Below are positions 34,260 to 45,904 of a stretch of DNA of 64,000 nt, piece by piece. Position 1 is the first letter of the stretch. Each line of letters starts with the position of its first letter. A program made the translations under genes and the position numbers. Under the pieces are notes generated by a model that saw only the letters and a program-made list of their open reading frames with translations, did no database searches and was not told the origin of the DNA. Origin of the DNA: Acanthacorydalis orientalis (taxonomy: Eukaryota > Arthropoda > Insecta > Megaloptera > Corydalidae); contig CM068317.1 in assembly GCA_034766995.1 (NCBI GenBank), positions 34,756,428 through 34,820,427 on the forward strand. Direction: 5' to 3'.

Positions 34260-36080
34260 ATATTATATTACATAAAAAAAGTCATATTGTTCATATAAAT
34301 TTATACTAGAAAATACTTTTGCTACAAAAAATTTGACAAATTGCAGTTTCTTTTCTATAATAAAAACAAAGAAACAATAAATAGCATATTTGAGAAATAA
34401 CATTATCACAAGTTGCATATTTGAAAAAATATTTTTTGATAATTATTCTTCTGTCATATTTTCAATTTTACCATTGCAGCGAAAATTACTTATAAAAAAA
34501 TTATTTAACAAATACCACAATTTTTTCTTATTAGAATTTTCAATAATTTCCCATTGTTCATTTTGATAGGCTTATGCATATATCTGTAGCAGTAAATTCA
34601 TATTTCGTGCAGTAGGCACAAAGTTAGAACTACTATAAAATACTAAATAAAAAATAACATGACTTTTCTTAACCGCTGCGCCTCTTTTAATATTTGTAGA
34701 AACATAAATTGAATCACCTGTATTTGTCATCGATTCGATTCGTCTATTTGACGTTAGCATCAAGATTTTAACTTAATGTTAGGTTTAGAAAAAATGAAAA
34801 ATGTATTAATTAAATAAATTAGTAGAAAATTTGTGGTGTGCATTAAATAATTTACTTGTGAAAATTATTCTTTCTTATGTACATTATTTTAAATTTATCA
34901 AATTATAGTACTGAAAAGAGATATAATTGTTAACAAAAGATACATTTTTATAAATATATCTCAAAATTTCAAACATTAAAAATGTTATATCTTATTTATT
35001 CTTATAAATATTATAAAAGTACAAAATATTGTATGTGAATTACGAACCATTACATATTATATATTAAGCTGATAATTTAATTTGTAAATTTCTAGTAAAT
35101 TGCAAAATATTAAAGAAGAAAATAAAACTAAAGAAAGAAACTCAGTAATATTATGTGTTTATAACATGAAAGTTCCTTACAACTTTGTAAGAATTTTAAT
35201 TACAAAATAATCACTCTTTTATTTATTAGAGAAAATGGTCAGAGATTTGAAATAAAATTCACAAATATAAAACACGAGTAAAAGAAATTAAATCTTTAAC
35301 AAAACCACTTTAATTACATTCTTGCGTTTTAGAACCACATCTTGTGTAGAGAAAACTTTCAAGAATAGACTTAACAAAAAAACTATAAAAAACTTATTTT
35401 ACTTTATAAACTTCTGGTATAAGTGTTTCTCCCTTAAGCTGATTTTTTTTATAATGATGGTTCTTAGTTATACAGCGATATAAATATTTAGTATAGTTTT
35501 CTTCAAATCATACAGAAAAAAAATAATTTAAGTGAAATAACTATATTATCAATATATATTTTTTTAATTAGATTGCTGTTTGTGTTTTCAATCCTTAATT
35601 AGAATTATCGAATTAATCTAGAAAATATAGATTTTAATATATATACGAGTATATATATATATTCTTATATGTTTGTACAAAATTATTAGGTTATTCACTC
35701 CTGAAAATTATTTATCCTTACTAACCTTTCAACGTAACGCGATTCCAAACAAGAATATCAAACCAATCTAAGTTCTGAACTCAATTTATGTTTCAAACAT
35801 ACATCTAGTCATTAATGTACAGACAAATATATTTTGACAGTATTCACACTACTCGGCTTTGTATTCAAATACAAAAAACATCACATTAAAAATAATTAAG
35901 GCGCACTAATAAAACTACTTTATTTATTTTTCTTCAAATAATGAGTATGTGTATATAAACACATGAAAAAGATTATCATCTTATATTAAATACAGCGACT
36001 AGGTCCCGCTAATTAATAGTAGTTAGTGTATCTCTAAATCTGTTTATTTATATAAAATTTACTAAAAATAAATTTACAAT
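34260..36080. other. AT-rich stretch, nothing recognised
   Basis: A minus-strand 63-codon frame at 34572-34763 starts MMLTSNRRIESMTNTGDS, which looks mildly protein-like, but no splice or promoter signal supports it. A short TA/CGAG run is near 35635-35660. Confidence 0.5.
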
Positions 36081-36083
36081 TAC

Positions 36084-36132
36084 AACTAGATATAGTGATA
36101 CAATAACCATTACTAACTAACGATATCTAGTT
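36084..36132. repeat. 10-bp inverted repeat
   Basis: AACTAGATAT (36084-36093) and ATATCTAGTT (36123-36132) are perfect inverted arms around a 29-bp spacer. Function unknown. Confidence 0.6.
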
Positions 36133-36916
36133 ACAGTATTTAGTGAAAGATTATTGAATTAAATTTTTATCAACAACTATATTTTTTCATAAGATGTTTA
36201 TTAAAATTGTGTGAAACTCTAAGCCATTTTCTATACTCTTTTACTTGTAACATATTAGCGTTTGGAACTATTTTCCACTTTTAAAGCAATTATATTAGTT
36301 TTATAAATGTGAACAAAATCTATTATCAACAAATGTTCACTGGAAGATTATGTTTTAGTATTTTTATCATTGAAAACAATTTATATATTTACATTTTTGT
36401 TTCTATAACATAAAATTATAATCATATTTTAAATAAACTTATTTCAAAATATAGTTTCTCAATTATATTACATATATAACAAATGTTTTAATTTGACTAG
36501 AAATTTAAATATTTGTTTTTTATCTATGTACGTAATTACCGTATTTACTGAAGTGTAGTTATTATAAAAAAATTAAAAAATTTACACAAGAATTACGAAA
36601 ATATAATTAAATAAAAGAATTTTTTTCAATTCATTCTATTGTAATAAATTTATAATTTAAAAAAAATGTTCGAAATAATATATAACATTTTTTAATGATA
36701 AAGTTAAATTATAGTTCAAGTATGTTACCACTTGTCTTAAGTTTCTTATATTCGGTTCATTACTGAATAAAAATGGAGATTTCAATAAATTCTGCTCAAA
36801 ACTTATTATTATTAATTTCATATAACTCATCCATGCGAATATGTTATTTAGAAAATAATCGGAACACTTAAGAAGTCGTTGTACTAATGAAATCAGCAAA
36901 ATAGCATTTACCATCG

Positions 36917-36919
<3 letters not shown>
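36133..36919. other. AT-rich stretch, nothing recognised
   Basis: A 127-codon minus frame (36657-37040) includes an Ile-Tyr run from the TA array and has no other support. Confidence 0.55.

Positions 36920-36948
<29 letters not shown>
36920..36948. repeat. (TA)n microsatellite
   Basis: About 28 bp pure array. Confidence 0.94.
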
Positions 36949-36952
<4 letters not shown>

Positions 36953-37034
36953 CAATCAATATATTGTACTCGTTCCTATAAGAGAACATCTTGAAATTTC
37001 GACGAAATGAACGATCGCTTACATACTGGTTCAC

Positions 37035-37390
37035 ATACAATTGACGGTCGTATAGCGAGAAACGCCGTTTCTAACGAAAACGGCAACTATTTATTTGTTC
37101 CGAGATGGCACCACATTTGTTCCGAAAGCTTTCAAGCGGGGCTCTAGTGGAGTTTTCGCCGAGCGTAGAAGTAAGACGCTCCCGTTGAGAGGTTGATTGT
37201 TGAAAAAGTTGCTGTGACGAGAGTGTGAGTTCGGTCGTACATACAAGAGATTTGTTTAGTCTATGTCGAAGATTCTAGTATAACGTCGTTATATCGTTTA
37301 TTTTAATGTTCCCTCTTCGGGGGTTTCACTATTATGTCCCTTTTTATAACATTAGTACCATGGGATCGTTGCCAGTTTCAGAAAAATTAA
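37035..37390 (+). promoter_or_regulatory. GC-elevated island, promoter-like
   Basis: About 350 bp of elevated G+C with dense CpG (GAAACGCCGTTTC dyad at 37060-37072; TTTTCGCCGAGCGTAGAAG near 37155). GTGAGTTCGGTCG near 37225 resembles the TTCAGTTCGG initiator words at 41659 and 63395. GAA|GTAAGA near 37169 is a weak donor word. An ATG near 37306 starts MFPLRGFHYYVPFYN and runs into a downstream (AC)n(TA)n repeat, so it is not credible as a full CDS. Promoter plus untranslated exon is plausible. Confidence 0.35.
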
Positions 37391-37457
37391 TGATGATAAT
37401 AATTAGATTTCTTATAATGGAATTAATTTATACGCGCACATACATTCAGACATGTAT

Positions 37458-37520
<63 letters not shown>
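37458..37520. repeat. (AC)n then (TA)n compound repeat
   Basis: About 22 bp of AC dinucleotides switching to about 40 bp of TA, then GAGAGAAAG-type purine sequence. Confidence 0.96.
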
Positions 37521-37525
<5 letters not shown>

Positions 37526-37529
37526 AGAG

Positions 37530-38386
37530 AAAGAATAAAAGAAGGAGATAGATGGAAATAAATCATCTAAGTATTTATATGTACATGTTTGTTTATTATA
37601 CTTCTTTGAAAGAAGTTTCTTTACTTTCATAGTTATGGTAAATCTTAATGACGAGCTACAATACTGACTAACTTTTTCCAATGAAGATTTTCTTATAAAT
37701 TTTCAAATATTATAGAAAACATTTTTTGAATAAAATAATATGTGTACTGAACTAAAAATTGATTTATATTTTGATTTTAAATTCAATTATAAAAATGAAT
37801 ATTAATTATTATTTTAAGTAATTTTTTGCACAAAACAGGTATTATTATTTTAGCAAATATTAATAATTGTGAGGTTATTTAAATCTAAATTATTGTGAAT
37901 ATTTGAAATAGAAATGAGAATGGTATATTTTGAGATGAGAAAAAATATGATTTCCATTTAAATTAATTGACTGTTAGCTCATAATTATTTTTAAAAATCA
38001 AAAAGAGTTCGATGAAAGAATGAGGTAGGAATTTTTGGAAAATGATTGGATATTTATAAAAGAGGAAAACGGTAGATATTTTTAAATAACACAATTTAAA
38101 AGCAATGAAAAAAGTCTTATATTATTAAGAATAAAGGGAATAATAATGATTATAGATGAGGTATATGATATAAGCAATACTGTGAATACAAATAATGAAA
38201 AAAATTGTGAAATTTTATATTTCTATAAATTTCAAACAATATTCATTAATGTGGATTAATCTCTTTATTATGCTTTTAATTTAGAAATAGTAAAAAATTT
38301 AAAAATAATTAGTTTGAATCTCATGAAAAGAAAAGATTATAAATATAAAAAGTGTTATAAAGTAAATTAAACAACAAAATATTTTA
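37530..38386. other. AT-rich stretch, nothing recognised
   Basis: A-rich sequence without arrays or credible frames. Confidence 0.6.
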
Positions 38387-38595
38387 TAGAGTGATTCATT
38401 TTAGGATTCAACATGAAAGTATTAAAATAATCGCAAAGATTAAAAAATCATGTTATATTTTATTTAGTCATTCATTCAATTTAATACTGAAATACAATTC
38501 AAATAAAATACTAAATAAAAAGTAACATGATTTTTTAATTTTTGCGATTTTTTTAATACTTTAAAGTGGAATACTAAATTGAATCACACTATATA
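38387..38595. mobile_element. foldback miniature element, family B copy 3
   Basis: About 209 bp. The left arm is GAGTGATTCATTTTAGGATT, ACATGAAAGTATTAAAA, ATCGCAAAGATTAAAAAATC, ATG. The right arm is CATGATTTTTTAATTTTTGC, GATTTTTTTAATACTTT, then CTAAATTGAATCAC. The longer middle keeps a second nested inverted segment, so this copy may be closer to the full-length family member than the two at 17 kb. Confidence 0.8.
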
Positions 38596-38672
38596 TACAT
38601 ATATATATATGTATGTATATATATATATATATATGTAGAGAGAGGGAGAGAAGGAGAGAGAGATAATAGATT
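38588..38672. repeat. (TA)n then (GA)n compound repeat
   Basis: Interrupted TA (38588-38635) passes into GAGAGAGGGAGAGAAGGAGA and a GATA-rich tail. Confidence 0.92.
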
Positions 38673-38679
38673 GATAGGT

Positions 38680-41500
38680 AGATAAATAGAAATATCCATA
38701 ATCTCACAATAAATATGTAATGTTTCAATAGTAATTAGGAAACACATATGTCAATATTGCTGATTGTCTTAGTTTTGAAACTTGAGAAAAAAATGTAAAT
38801 TTTAACTACAATTTTGTTCATCTATTCAAGAGATTTCACAAATCTAGTAAAAAAAAATGTTGCTGACACTGTCGACGATCTTTTTATACAGTACTGTATT
38901 GCAAAAGGATTTTCTACCTTAAAAATAAAATTTAAATTAATGTTCGTGTTGAAGTCTAGTATAAACAACACGAATTTCTCGAACTTCTTTCACTACAAAC
39001 TTTTTTTTGGGAATGGGAGATTGTCTTAAATTAGAAATCTTTTTTTCGTTCTAGTAAACTACTTGTAAAATATTTACCTCTGCAAAATATCTCTTCCTTT
39101 AGAGAACTGAAGTAAAATAGATTGAATCTATATATATATATATATATACTCATATCAAGAAGAACAATATTCTGAGTTCCTAAATTTTATTAGTCAGGTT
39201 CTAACAAAATAGTCGTATCTCTTGATTCTGATTATATTTTAAAGGAAGTATTTTTTAAAAGACAAAATAATTACAATTGAATGACCAATGTGTAGTATAT
39301 TAAAAAATATAACTGAAACTTAATTCTATCTTTATGTACTGAAAGAATTGCAGTAGCTTACCACTAAAGACAAGTTTCATTTATAACTTTAAACTCTTTG
39401 TTCGATTCATATGTATTTCAAATTTGTTTTAAATATAAAAACGCAACTATCAATGCAGACGAAAATTTTTTATGTATAAATTTTGCATTAATTAATTAAG
39501 ATTATTTTATTGTCCATAAAAATTGATTGATTGATAAAAATTAAAAATTGATAAATTGGCTCTTCGGTGTTAAAATGTTGGACAGAGGGTTAGAGATTAC
39601 AATGTATCTATGTAAAACTCTATCGAGTCAAATTCCTCATTTTTTATATAAAAAAAACTATATCTCCTCCTTTATTAAGTTAAAATTAATATCAAAATCA
39701 TCAATAGCTCCTTTTATTAATATAATATCTAATATTTATTTTATTCACGTAATAAATGTCTGTATTTAAAAAAGGACGTAGTTTTCTCCTTACAACGGAT
39801 AAAACAAATATAACTAAATTTTTATATATATTTGAGCAACTATGACTGCTATAATTTAGTATCGTTTCATTCACTACTGCAATAAAAAAGAAATTTATAT
39901 TTTTTTATTAGTGATTTATTTTTTAAACAAAACTATCCTTGTACTTTATGAAAATCAGATAATTCAATCATATTTTTCTCAAAATTTCTTTGAGCCAAAT
40001 TACTATCTACGACATTAATGTAGTGTCCACTTGATATTAGCTCCTTTTAGATGACAATAGCACCCATTAATAATACAATTGACAAAATACTTCCTAAGAT
40101 TTTTATATCTCTTTTTATGGAGCTGTAACGCTTCAATTAAAAACCACTAATTTAAAAATTACTTGTACTTTTGTTGAAATAAAACCTTGACTTCAATTAT
40201 TAACAATTTATTTCAGTAGTATAAAAAATGTTACTTATACTTTTAGATATGTTGTAACAAGTAAAATGTTACTTGTTACTTATGCATTTGTAGTCATTTG
40301 ATGAGTACATGAAGACATTTAAAATATTAAAAAAATAAAAAACATATTAATTAATAAATAACATTTATCTATTTCAGAAGTGAATTTTCATTTTTGAGAC
40401 AACTACTTGTTTATCATGATTGGTAATGTAATGTTTCATTCCGATATATCATTTCAAACTGAGTTTATTTTTTTGTTATTTAATCGGTATAATTCATTGA
40501 AAAAATTTATATTATACCAGATTTTTCATATATATATATATATATATAAATGAGTGCTCATAAAAATGTCCAAAATATATTTATAAATTCAACACTGGCG
40601 TGAGTTTTACGACTGTCTTGGAACTTTAGACATTTGTCACGTATATGCAAAACTGTTGGTTACCATAACACGATCATGTATCCCAAGATAGGAATATATC
40701 TTGTTCTGATATTTGTATCTGTTGAAAAAAATATTTTATATATGTATTGATTGCCATACACGAATCTAACTCCCATATATATATATATATATATATATAT
40801 CAATTTTTTTATTATTATATTTATTCTTTAAAAAAGTACCTAATAAATATAAGTATAAATATATTCAGTTAGTATTTAATATCTAATAAATTTTCTTTAA
40901 TTAGCATGTTTGTCTATGTTTAACTACCTTGAGTTTAGTATATGATAGTAATTCAACATACTCTATTTATTTTAATTAGCTTTATTGATTTAGTGTGAAA
41001 TAAAAAGCACTTTCTGTATTAAACACTTTAATAAATACCAAGGACAAATCAGTACTTGAGTAGTCCACTTCATATAAATGCGTTTTCTCTTGTTTGATGT
41101 ACCTAACTATTTTTCTACCGATCAAATGTCAATATTTTATAATTAATATTTACATATAAATCTTCAATAATAGTTTCTAATTAAATTAGGTCATAATTTA
41201 TGTTTCTATACTACAAAGCAGGTGATAAAATATGTATGAGGTAATAAAATATGGAACATTTAAATAAATTTCATTTTTAAGTTATCTCATTTTGTTTCAT
41301 TTAATTATATGAAAACTTAGAAAAAGTGAAAAATAACATAATTAGTAAGTTACTTAATGAAATTTAGAATAATAAAATGTATTGTTATTGTTTTTTTCTC
41401 AATCAAATTTCATTACAGAATTTTGAATGTTTTTTATAAAAGTATTAAAACACCTCACGGAACCTTTTGAGAAACACTGACTAGTATTTGTCTTTATATT
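38680..41500. other. AT-rich stretch with short TA runs
   Basis: TA runs lie at 39128-39149, 40529-40548 and 40776-40800. A frame opening on TTG at 38814-39029 (RDFTNLVKKNVADTVDDLF) has mixed composition but no start codon or splice support. Confidence 0.5.
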
Positions 41501-41507
41501 ATTAGGA

Positions 41508-41543
41508 ATATATATATATATATATATATAGATATATATATAT
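41508..41543. repeat. (TA)n microsatellite with one GA interruption
   Basis: About 34 bp, immediately upstream of the promoter-like island. Confidence 0.94.
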
Positions 41544-41574
41544 TGAAGGATAAGTTATATACTAAAGGATTTTG

Positions 41575-41700
41575 AGAACACTAGTGGCGCCTTCGATGGC
41601 AGTCGAGGTCGAAACAAAAACTCACCAACCACAACGGCAATATAAATCTTTGTTCACTTCAGTTCGGCTGCAAAAGACAGTCTCTTTGGCATGGTATGCC
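41575..41700 (+). promoter_or_regulatory. promoter-like island with TATA and initiator words
   Basis: A GC-elevated patch. CACTAGTGGCGCC (41579-41591) resembles an insulator-type (CTCF-like) word but lacks one consensus base. TATAAA lies at 41641-41646 and a perfect arthropod initiator TCAGTT at 41659-41664 (A at 41661). The TATA to initiator spacing of about 20 bp is shorter than the usual 25-31, and no downstream promoter element fits, so either word may be fortuitous. The first ATG after it is at 41691. Confidence 0.35.
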
Positions 41701-41969
41701 CTTTTTCTTCGATTTCATCGTCTTTGTTTTACGTGACGTGTTCATCTATTTCCTCTTCTTTACTCTATATCTTTGTACTGTCAAATATTTTCTTTTATTG
41801 GCCGATTTTTGTCATTGTTATATTTAATACGACAGAAAGAAACGCTCGATTTCACTACTTTACATTATTTCGTTTCTTTTTATTTTTTACTGGAACAATG
41901 ATGAATGAACTTGAATCAAACTCACTAGTAAATTTTAGAATTTTAATTAATAGGTTGTTTAATATGTAA
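41691..41969 (+). CDS. 92-codon frame downstream of promoter-like words
   Basis: Its ATG lies 30 bp after the putative initiator A. The frame reads MVCPFSSISSSLFYV and is dominated by Ser, Phe, Ile and Leu, with an internal imperfect duplication (FSSISSSLFYVTCSSISSSL). The hydrophobic stretches could be membrane spans, but Phe/Ser/Leu-rich frames are expected from T-rich DNA. It ends in TAA without splice words of note. It may be a chance frame in a non-coding transcript. Confidence 0.15.
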   Translation: MVCPFSSISSSLFYVTCSSISSSLLYIFVLSNIFFYWPIFVIVIFNTTERNARFHYFTLFRFFLFFTGTMMNELESNSLVNFRILINRLFNM

Positions 41970-41974
41970 TAATT

Positions 41975-43430
41975 ATATTATTATTGTAATCAGTTAAAAA
42001 TATTTAATATTATTTTAATTATTTTAACATATCATACGTTTGATTTCTTCTTTAGAATTAAATTAAAAATGACTGAAATAAATATATTTTTAATTTAAAC
42101 TAGTAAAAATCAGATACAGTCTGTATTTTTTTGGGAATTGTTTTTCGGATATTTTACTAAGAAAAAATTAAGTTGTAAAGTATGCTAAATAAGAAATGCT
42201 ACCCATAAAAATATCAAATCTTTAAATTTGTTTTTAAGAGATTAAGGTTAAATTTAAATATAATTGTTTAAATAATTTTAAATAAATATATAAATTTGCG
42301 CTAATCATAATAGTTAAAATATTGTACTGTGTTTTTCAATGCATATTACTTTTAAATTCAAAAAATGAATAATGGAAGATTTGAACAAAAAACTAATTTA
42401 CACATCACTAAAATAGAAGCAATAATTTTATACTGCAAATTGAAAAAAAAATCTGAATATGAAAATCGTTTCGAGTTTCAATAATTTGTGATATTACTTT
42501 ATATTTCGAACAGAAAGGAACGTACACAACTGCTCCACTAAACTCGGATGCTGCTAATTCAATTTATGCACATATTTTATACATTTATTACATACATTAT
42601 ATAATATTTTATTTCCGAGGTATTAAACATACGATATTTTTATTCAAACTATAAAAATACTCGTTTATGCACTTTTTATTATCATTGTTGTTCGTTGTTT
42701 GTTTTTTGTTGATTACACGAGTTCTAATTTGACACGTTAGTTCTGAAACGTAAAACGGACTAAGCAAAATATGTGTGGTTATGTATGTGTATTCAAAGAG
42801 GAACATGTTTTTTGTATGTATTTACGTGTATTTCATTTTTTTACATCAGTAACTAATATGTTTGACATGAAAACATGTACATCTACTTTATATGATGTAT
42901 GAATGTTTTTGTGTGTACTCTTAAAATGATGTTTTTAATTGGTGTATTTAATTTAGACTCTTTTTCAAACTCCAAAAAAATTACAGCTATAAAGTATAAA
43001 AGTAAAAATGTACGTCCCTGCATTGTACATAAACGCACATATAATCGCATTTAATATATTATTATTCATATTTCTTCAAAATAGTATTAAATTTCTTTTC
43101 TAATTACTTCAAAGTAAACCTTTTAATTTTCCGTAAAATAAAACAGAAATGTACTAAAAGTATACAGAAATCATAATATCAATATAGTAAAATTTTAATT
43201 TTGAATACATCGAAATACATTTACATATTATTTTTGACATTATTTCAAATCGTTTTTTTGTATGTAAATAATTTAATTTCAAACTATATTACAACTTATT
43301 TTATATAAATGATCTTGAAAACAAACTAATCTTTTTTGTAATATATAAGTTTAACTTAATTTTATACATTTTTGACATACAAAACTTTATACTTTATGTT
43401 TACTTATTTTATTTTATACAAATTTATATT
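41975..43430. other. AT-rich stretch, nothing recognised
   Basis: No array, island or frame of note. Confidence 0.6.
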
Positions 43431-43460
43431 TAACTATTTTTTTTTGTTTCAGGTAAGAAA
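43428..43460 (+). other. candidate recursive splice site (ratchet point)
   Basis: A branch-point-like TAACT, a run of T residues and TTTTTGTTTCAG are followed without a gap by GTAAGA (junction 43452|43453). A strong acceptor fused to a strong donor is the hallmark of zero-length exons that subdivide long introns by recursive splicing in insects. The alternative is an ordinary acceptor, after which one frame gives a 16-codon tail (VRNCSTLSFERNSQFR, then TAA). The orientation agrees with the + strand exon candidate ending at 30650. Confidence 0.45.
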
Positions 43461-43522
43461 TTGTTCCACATTATCTTTTGAAAGGAACTCACAATTTCGA
43501 TAAGTATTTATTTTGATATAAT

Positions 43523-43528
<6 letters not shown>

Positions 43529-43558
<30 letters not shown>
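43529..43558. repeat. (TA)n microsatellite
   Basis: About 30 bp pure array. Confidence 0.94.
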
Positions 43559-43561
<3 letters not shown>

Positions 43562-44388
43562 AATGTTAAGGTAAAAGTTATTAAATTCAAAAATATGATT
43601 TTTCTTTAGATATGATATGTAGATAAACAGCTTAGTGAATTGCTAATATATCTAGCTAGTAGTTTATGAGTTCTATCAGGCTAAGAAGACTATGAAGAGT
43701 CCTTTTTTATTACAGTGGTATATATGTATAACCTGGAAATGAAAATTTTGAATTTAATTTTTTGCCTAAACTCCAGTTATTACTTTTATTTACTTTTCAA
43801 ATTGACCAGTCATGGATATATGCATCTAACAATTTATTACCTTAAATCTAATGCATAGATAAAGCAGTTTTCTGTTTGAAACCGTGCCAGTACATAATTC
43901 ACACAAACTATTACCTATGAACATGCTTAGTCTATGTATGTTTTTTTTTATTCGTGGATTTTAAAATATTAAAAGAAAATATCAGTTATTTATTTCACCA
44001 AATTGTTCCCTTATGGACGAATAAATCAAGATTGCATTTTGTAGAAGTTTAACCCATTTGTTTCGGTTAACGACCTATAGTCGCGTTACCTTAAGGCCAT
44101 TGCTTCGAATGATGAGGTGAGATCACAAGGTGCAATTTGCCATATATAGCATTTACTCTATTTTAGAAATAGTTCATTTTGTGGTTTCTGTTTTTGTATT
44201 TTTTATCTCTCAGTATAATTTTATATCTAGATGGTTTCTTCAAAATAAATGAAGTGAGATGTTTAAATAAAATTATTTATTTTAGTTAAATATTTTACTA
44301 CAAATATTTTATAATTTGAAATATATGAATAATTACATGTAGGTGGATTACTTAATTTTTAATAATAATAAATATTAAATAATATTCA

Positions 44389-44389
<1 letters not shown>
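43559..44389. other. AT-rich stretch with a modest GC-elevated patch
   Basis: The patch at 44055-44145 (CGACCTATAGTCGCGTTACC) has no frame or splice pair. Confidence 0.5.

Positions 44390-44440
<51 letters not shown>
44390..44440. repeat. (TA)n microsatellite, about 48 bp
   Basis: Pure array after one TATGTATA unit. Confidence 0.96.
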
Positions 44441-44445
<5 letters not shown>

Positions 44446-44639
44446 AGATTACATAACATAAAAAGTGAGTTTGTTTGTGTGAAATGAATAAAAGTCTGCG
44501 TTAAGTACCTAATAAACAATCATGGTATATATCCGTAATGATTTGTGGCCAAAATGTACTTGCATAAAAATGTACCAGCACATGCGTCACTTATAAAAGA
44601 TATGATGAAATGTGACTCGATTAGAGAAAGTTTCTTTTT

Positions 44640-44840
44640 TCATCCCCCGCGAACTTAGCGGGCGTAAATCGGATGCGTAGGGTAACTGCTGCTCCTAGAG
44701 GCTGTTGGTTCATATAGCGAGCCGAGCAAGGGCACTGCGTGTATGTTTACATCGCCTTCGTGTTTATCTGGTGTTGCTGCCGTGCGGTCGACTGGTGTGA
44801 CAAATGTACCACTTAGTGCAACACCAGTGTTTGTTAAACG
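44640..44840 (+). promoter_or_regulatory. GC-elevated leader of the 44841 exon candidate
   Basis: About 200 bp of high G+C (CCCCCGCGAACTTAGCGGGC at 44644-44663 forms a GCG-rich dyad; GCGAGCCGAGCAAGGGC near 44717). It contains an upstream ATG at 44743 opening 36 codons (MFTSPSCLSGVAAVRST...) that overlaps the 44841 ATG in another frame and stops at 44853. This would be a promoter/5' leader with an overlapping upstream ORF if the exon is real. Confidence 0.35.
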
Positions 44841-44892
44841 ATGGCAATCTTAACAAAATATGTTTTAATATTTTTGACAGTATATGTATTGC
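44841..44892 (+). CDS. candidate signal-peptide first exon, phase-1 donor
   Basis: An ATG at 44841 in good context (AACGATGG) starts MAILTKYVLIFLTVYVL, a near-ideal short signal-peptide core, and the exon ends at TTGC|GTAAGC (44892|44893) in phase 1. A GC-elevated leader of about 200 bp precedes it. An overlapping upstream ORF could dampen translation. The exon resembles the one at 30548-30650 in plan (signal peptide, phase-1 GTAAG donor, same strand) and lies after the ratchet-like site at 43453, so the two could be alternative first exons of one gene or belong to different genes. No downstream exon is visible and no family can be named. Confidence 0.38.
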
Positions 44893-45660
44893 GTAAGCTG
44901 TATATGTATTTATTTTATATGCCTTTCTTTGACGTAATCGTTTTTATTTGATGGTAAAACAGTAATAGCTCAATTATCGTTCATTACAATAATACTCGTA
45001 GTTCAGACGTTCATTAATCTATTTTCCTATATTTTTTTAAAGAATCATATTATCGTTTTGTTACGTTTTATTAATTTTATTCAATAATTAAATTTTATTA
45101 TTTAGTGTATTTCTATACAGTATTAATATTTTTAGGGTAGAGAAATTATCAACTTATAAAGAGTTTAATAAATTATCTGTACATTAATTTCTGTTGCTTT
45201 TTACAAATTTTATTTTTTGATATTATACAACTTATTTTTGATCGAAGAAATAATTGTAACCCAAAAGGCAACGCATGTTAAATTGTTACATAAACTATCA
45301 TGAAATCAAAATTACAAAAAAGATCCATTTGAAATATTTTTTAATAAGTACACAATTATTTCTAATGATTGAGTTAGATTTTAAAGGATTATAAACTGCT
45401 TGAATCTAAAAATATTAAATATTATATATAAATGTTGATAAATAAATTATTGAAAAATATAAAATAAATCAATTCTATAATAATAGAACTTTTTTGTAAA
45501 AAAGTTTTATATATTTTAAAAATATTCAATGATTGATTTTTATTCTATATACGTTTACACACCAACTGAGTGATCTTAACTTAATATTTTTTTTACGTTT
45601 TCAATGCAAGTACATTGAAAAATGTAAAAATCTTTATATAAAAATCTACAAATAAAATTA
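44893..45660. other. AT-rich stretch, nothing recognised
   Basis: No array or island. It would be intronic if the exon ending at 44892 is used. Confidence 0.55.
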
Positions 45661-45684
45661 ATAATAAAAAAACAGTTACGTTAC

Positions 45685-45875
45685 CTCTGTTCTAACAATG
45701 AACATTCTTTCAAGACTTCTTTATGGAGGTCACAACCTTGCCCCCTGGTAGTAGAGGGTCGTTGCATTCTACCGCGAAATGAAAAACTATTACTTAAGGG
45801 TTGTTTGCTGTTACAGCGACTACCCTTGTTGTTTCCTTGTGTTATGAAATATTTTTTATCCCGCCCGTTGTTCAT
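45685..45875 (-). CDS. candidate minus-strand first coding exon, basic protein
   Basis: On the minus strand an ATG at 45875, directly after in-frame stops, opens 63 codons of clearly non-repetitive, polar and basic sequence (MNNGRDKKYFITQGNNKGS ... FSFRGRMQRPSTTRGQG ... HKEVLKECSLLEQ). They end at GAG|GTAACG (45685|45684) in phase 2; unspliced, the frame stops at once with TAA. The segment is much richer in G+C than its flanks. About 30 bp upstream (45908-45916) is AACCGGTT, a perfect Grainyhead-type palindrome. There is no signal peptide and no domain I recognise. The coincidence of ATG, composition and donor makes it one of the better exon candidates, opposite in strand to the 44841 exon. 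Confidence 0.4.
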
Positions 45876-45904
45876 AAGTGTCTAAATCATGTTGATTATG
45901 AAAA

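Noticed and set aside
34572..34763. Minus-strand frame MMLTSNRRIESMTNTGDS
   Set aside because: N-terminal composition is protein-like but there is no donor, promoter island or recognisable family.
37306..37521. ORF starting MFPLRGFHYYV
   Set aside because: Two-thirds of it approaches or crosses an (AC)n(TA)n repeat; the ATG lies downstream of a promoter-like island but the product is not credible.
38814..39029. 71-codon frame with mixed composition
   Set aside because: Opens on TTG, with no island and no splice signals.
41579..41591. CTCF binding site
   Set aside because: CACTAGTGGCGCC lacks one base between the TAG and TGGCGC parts of the usual consensus, so it is mentioned only as a resemblance.
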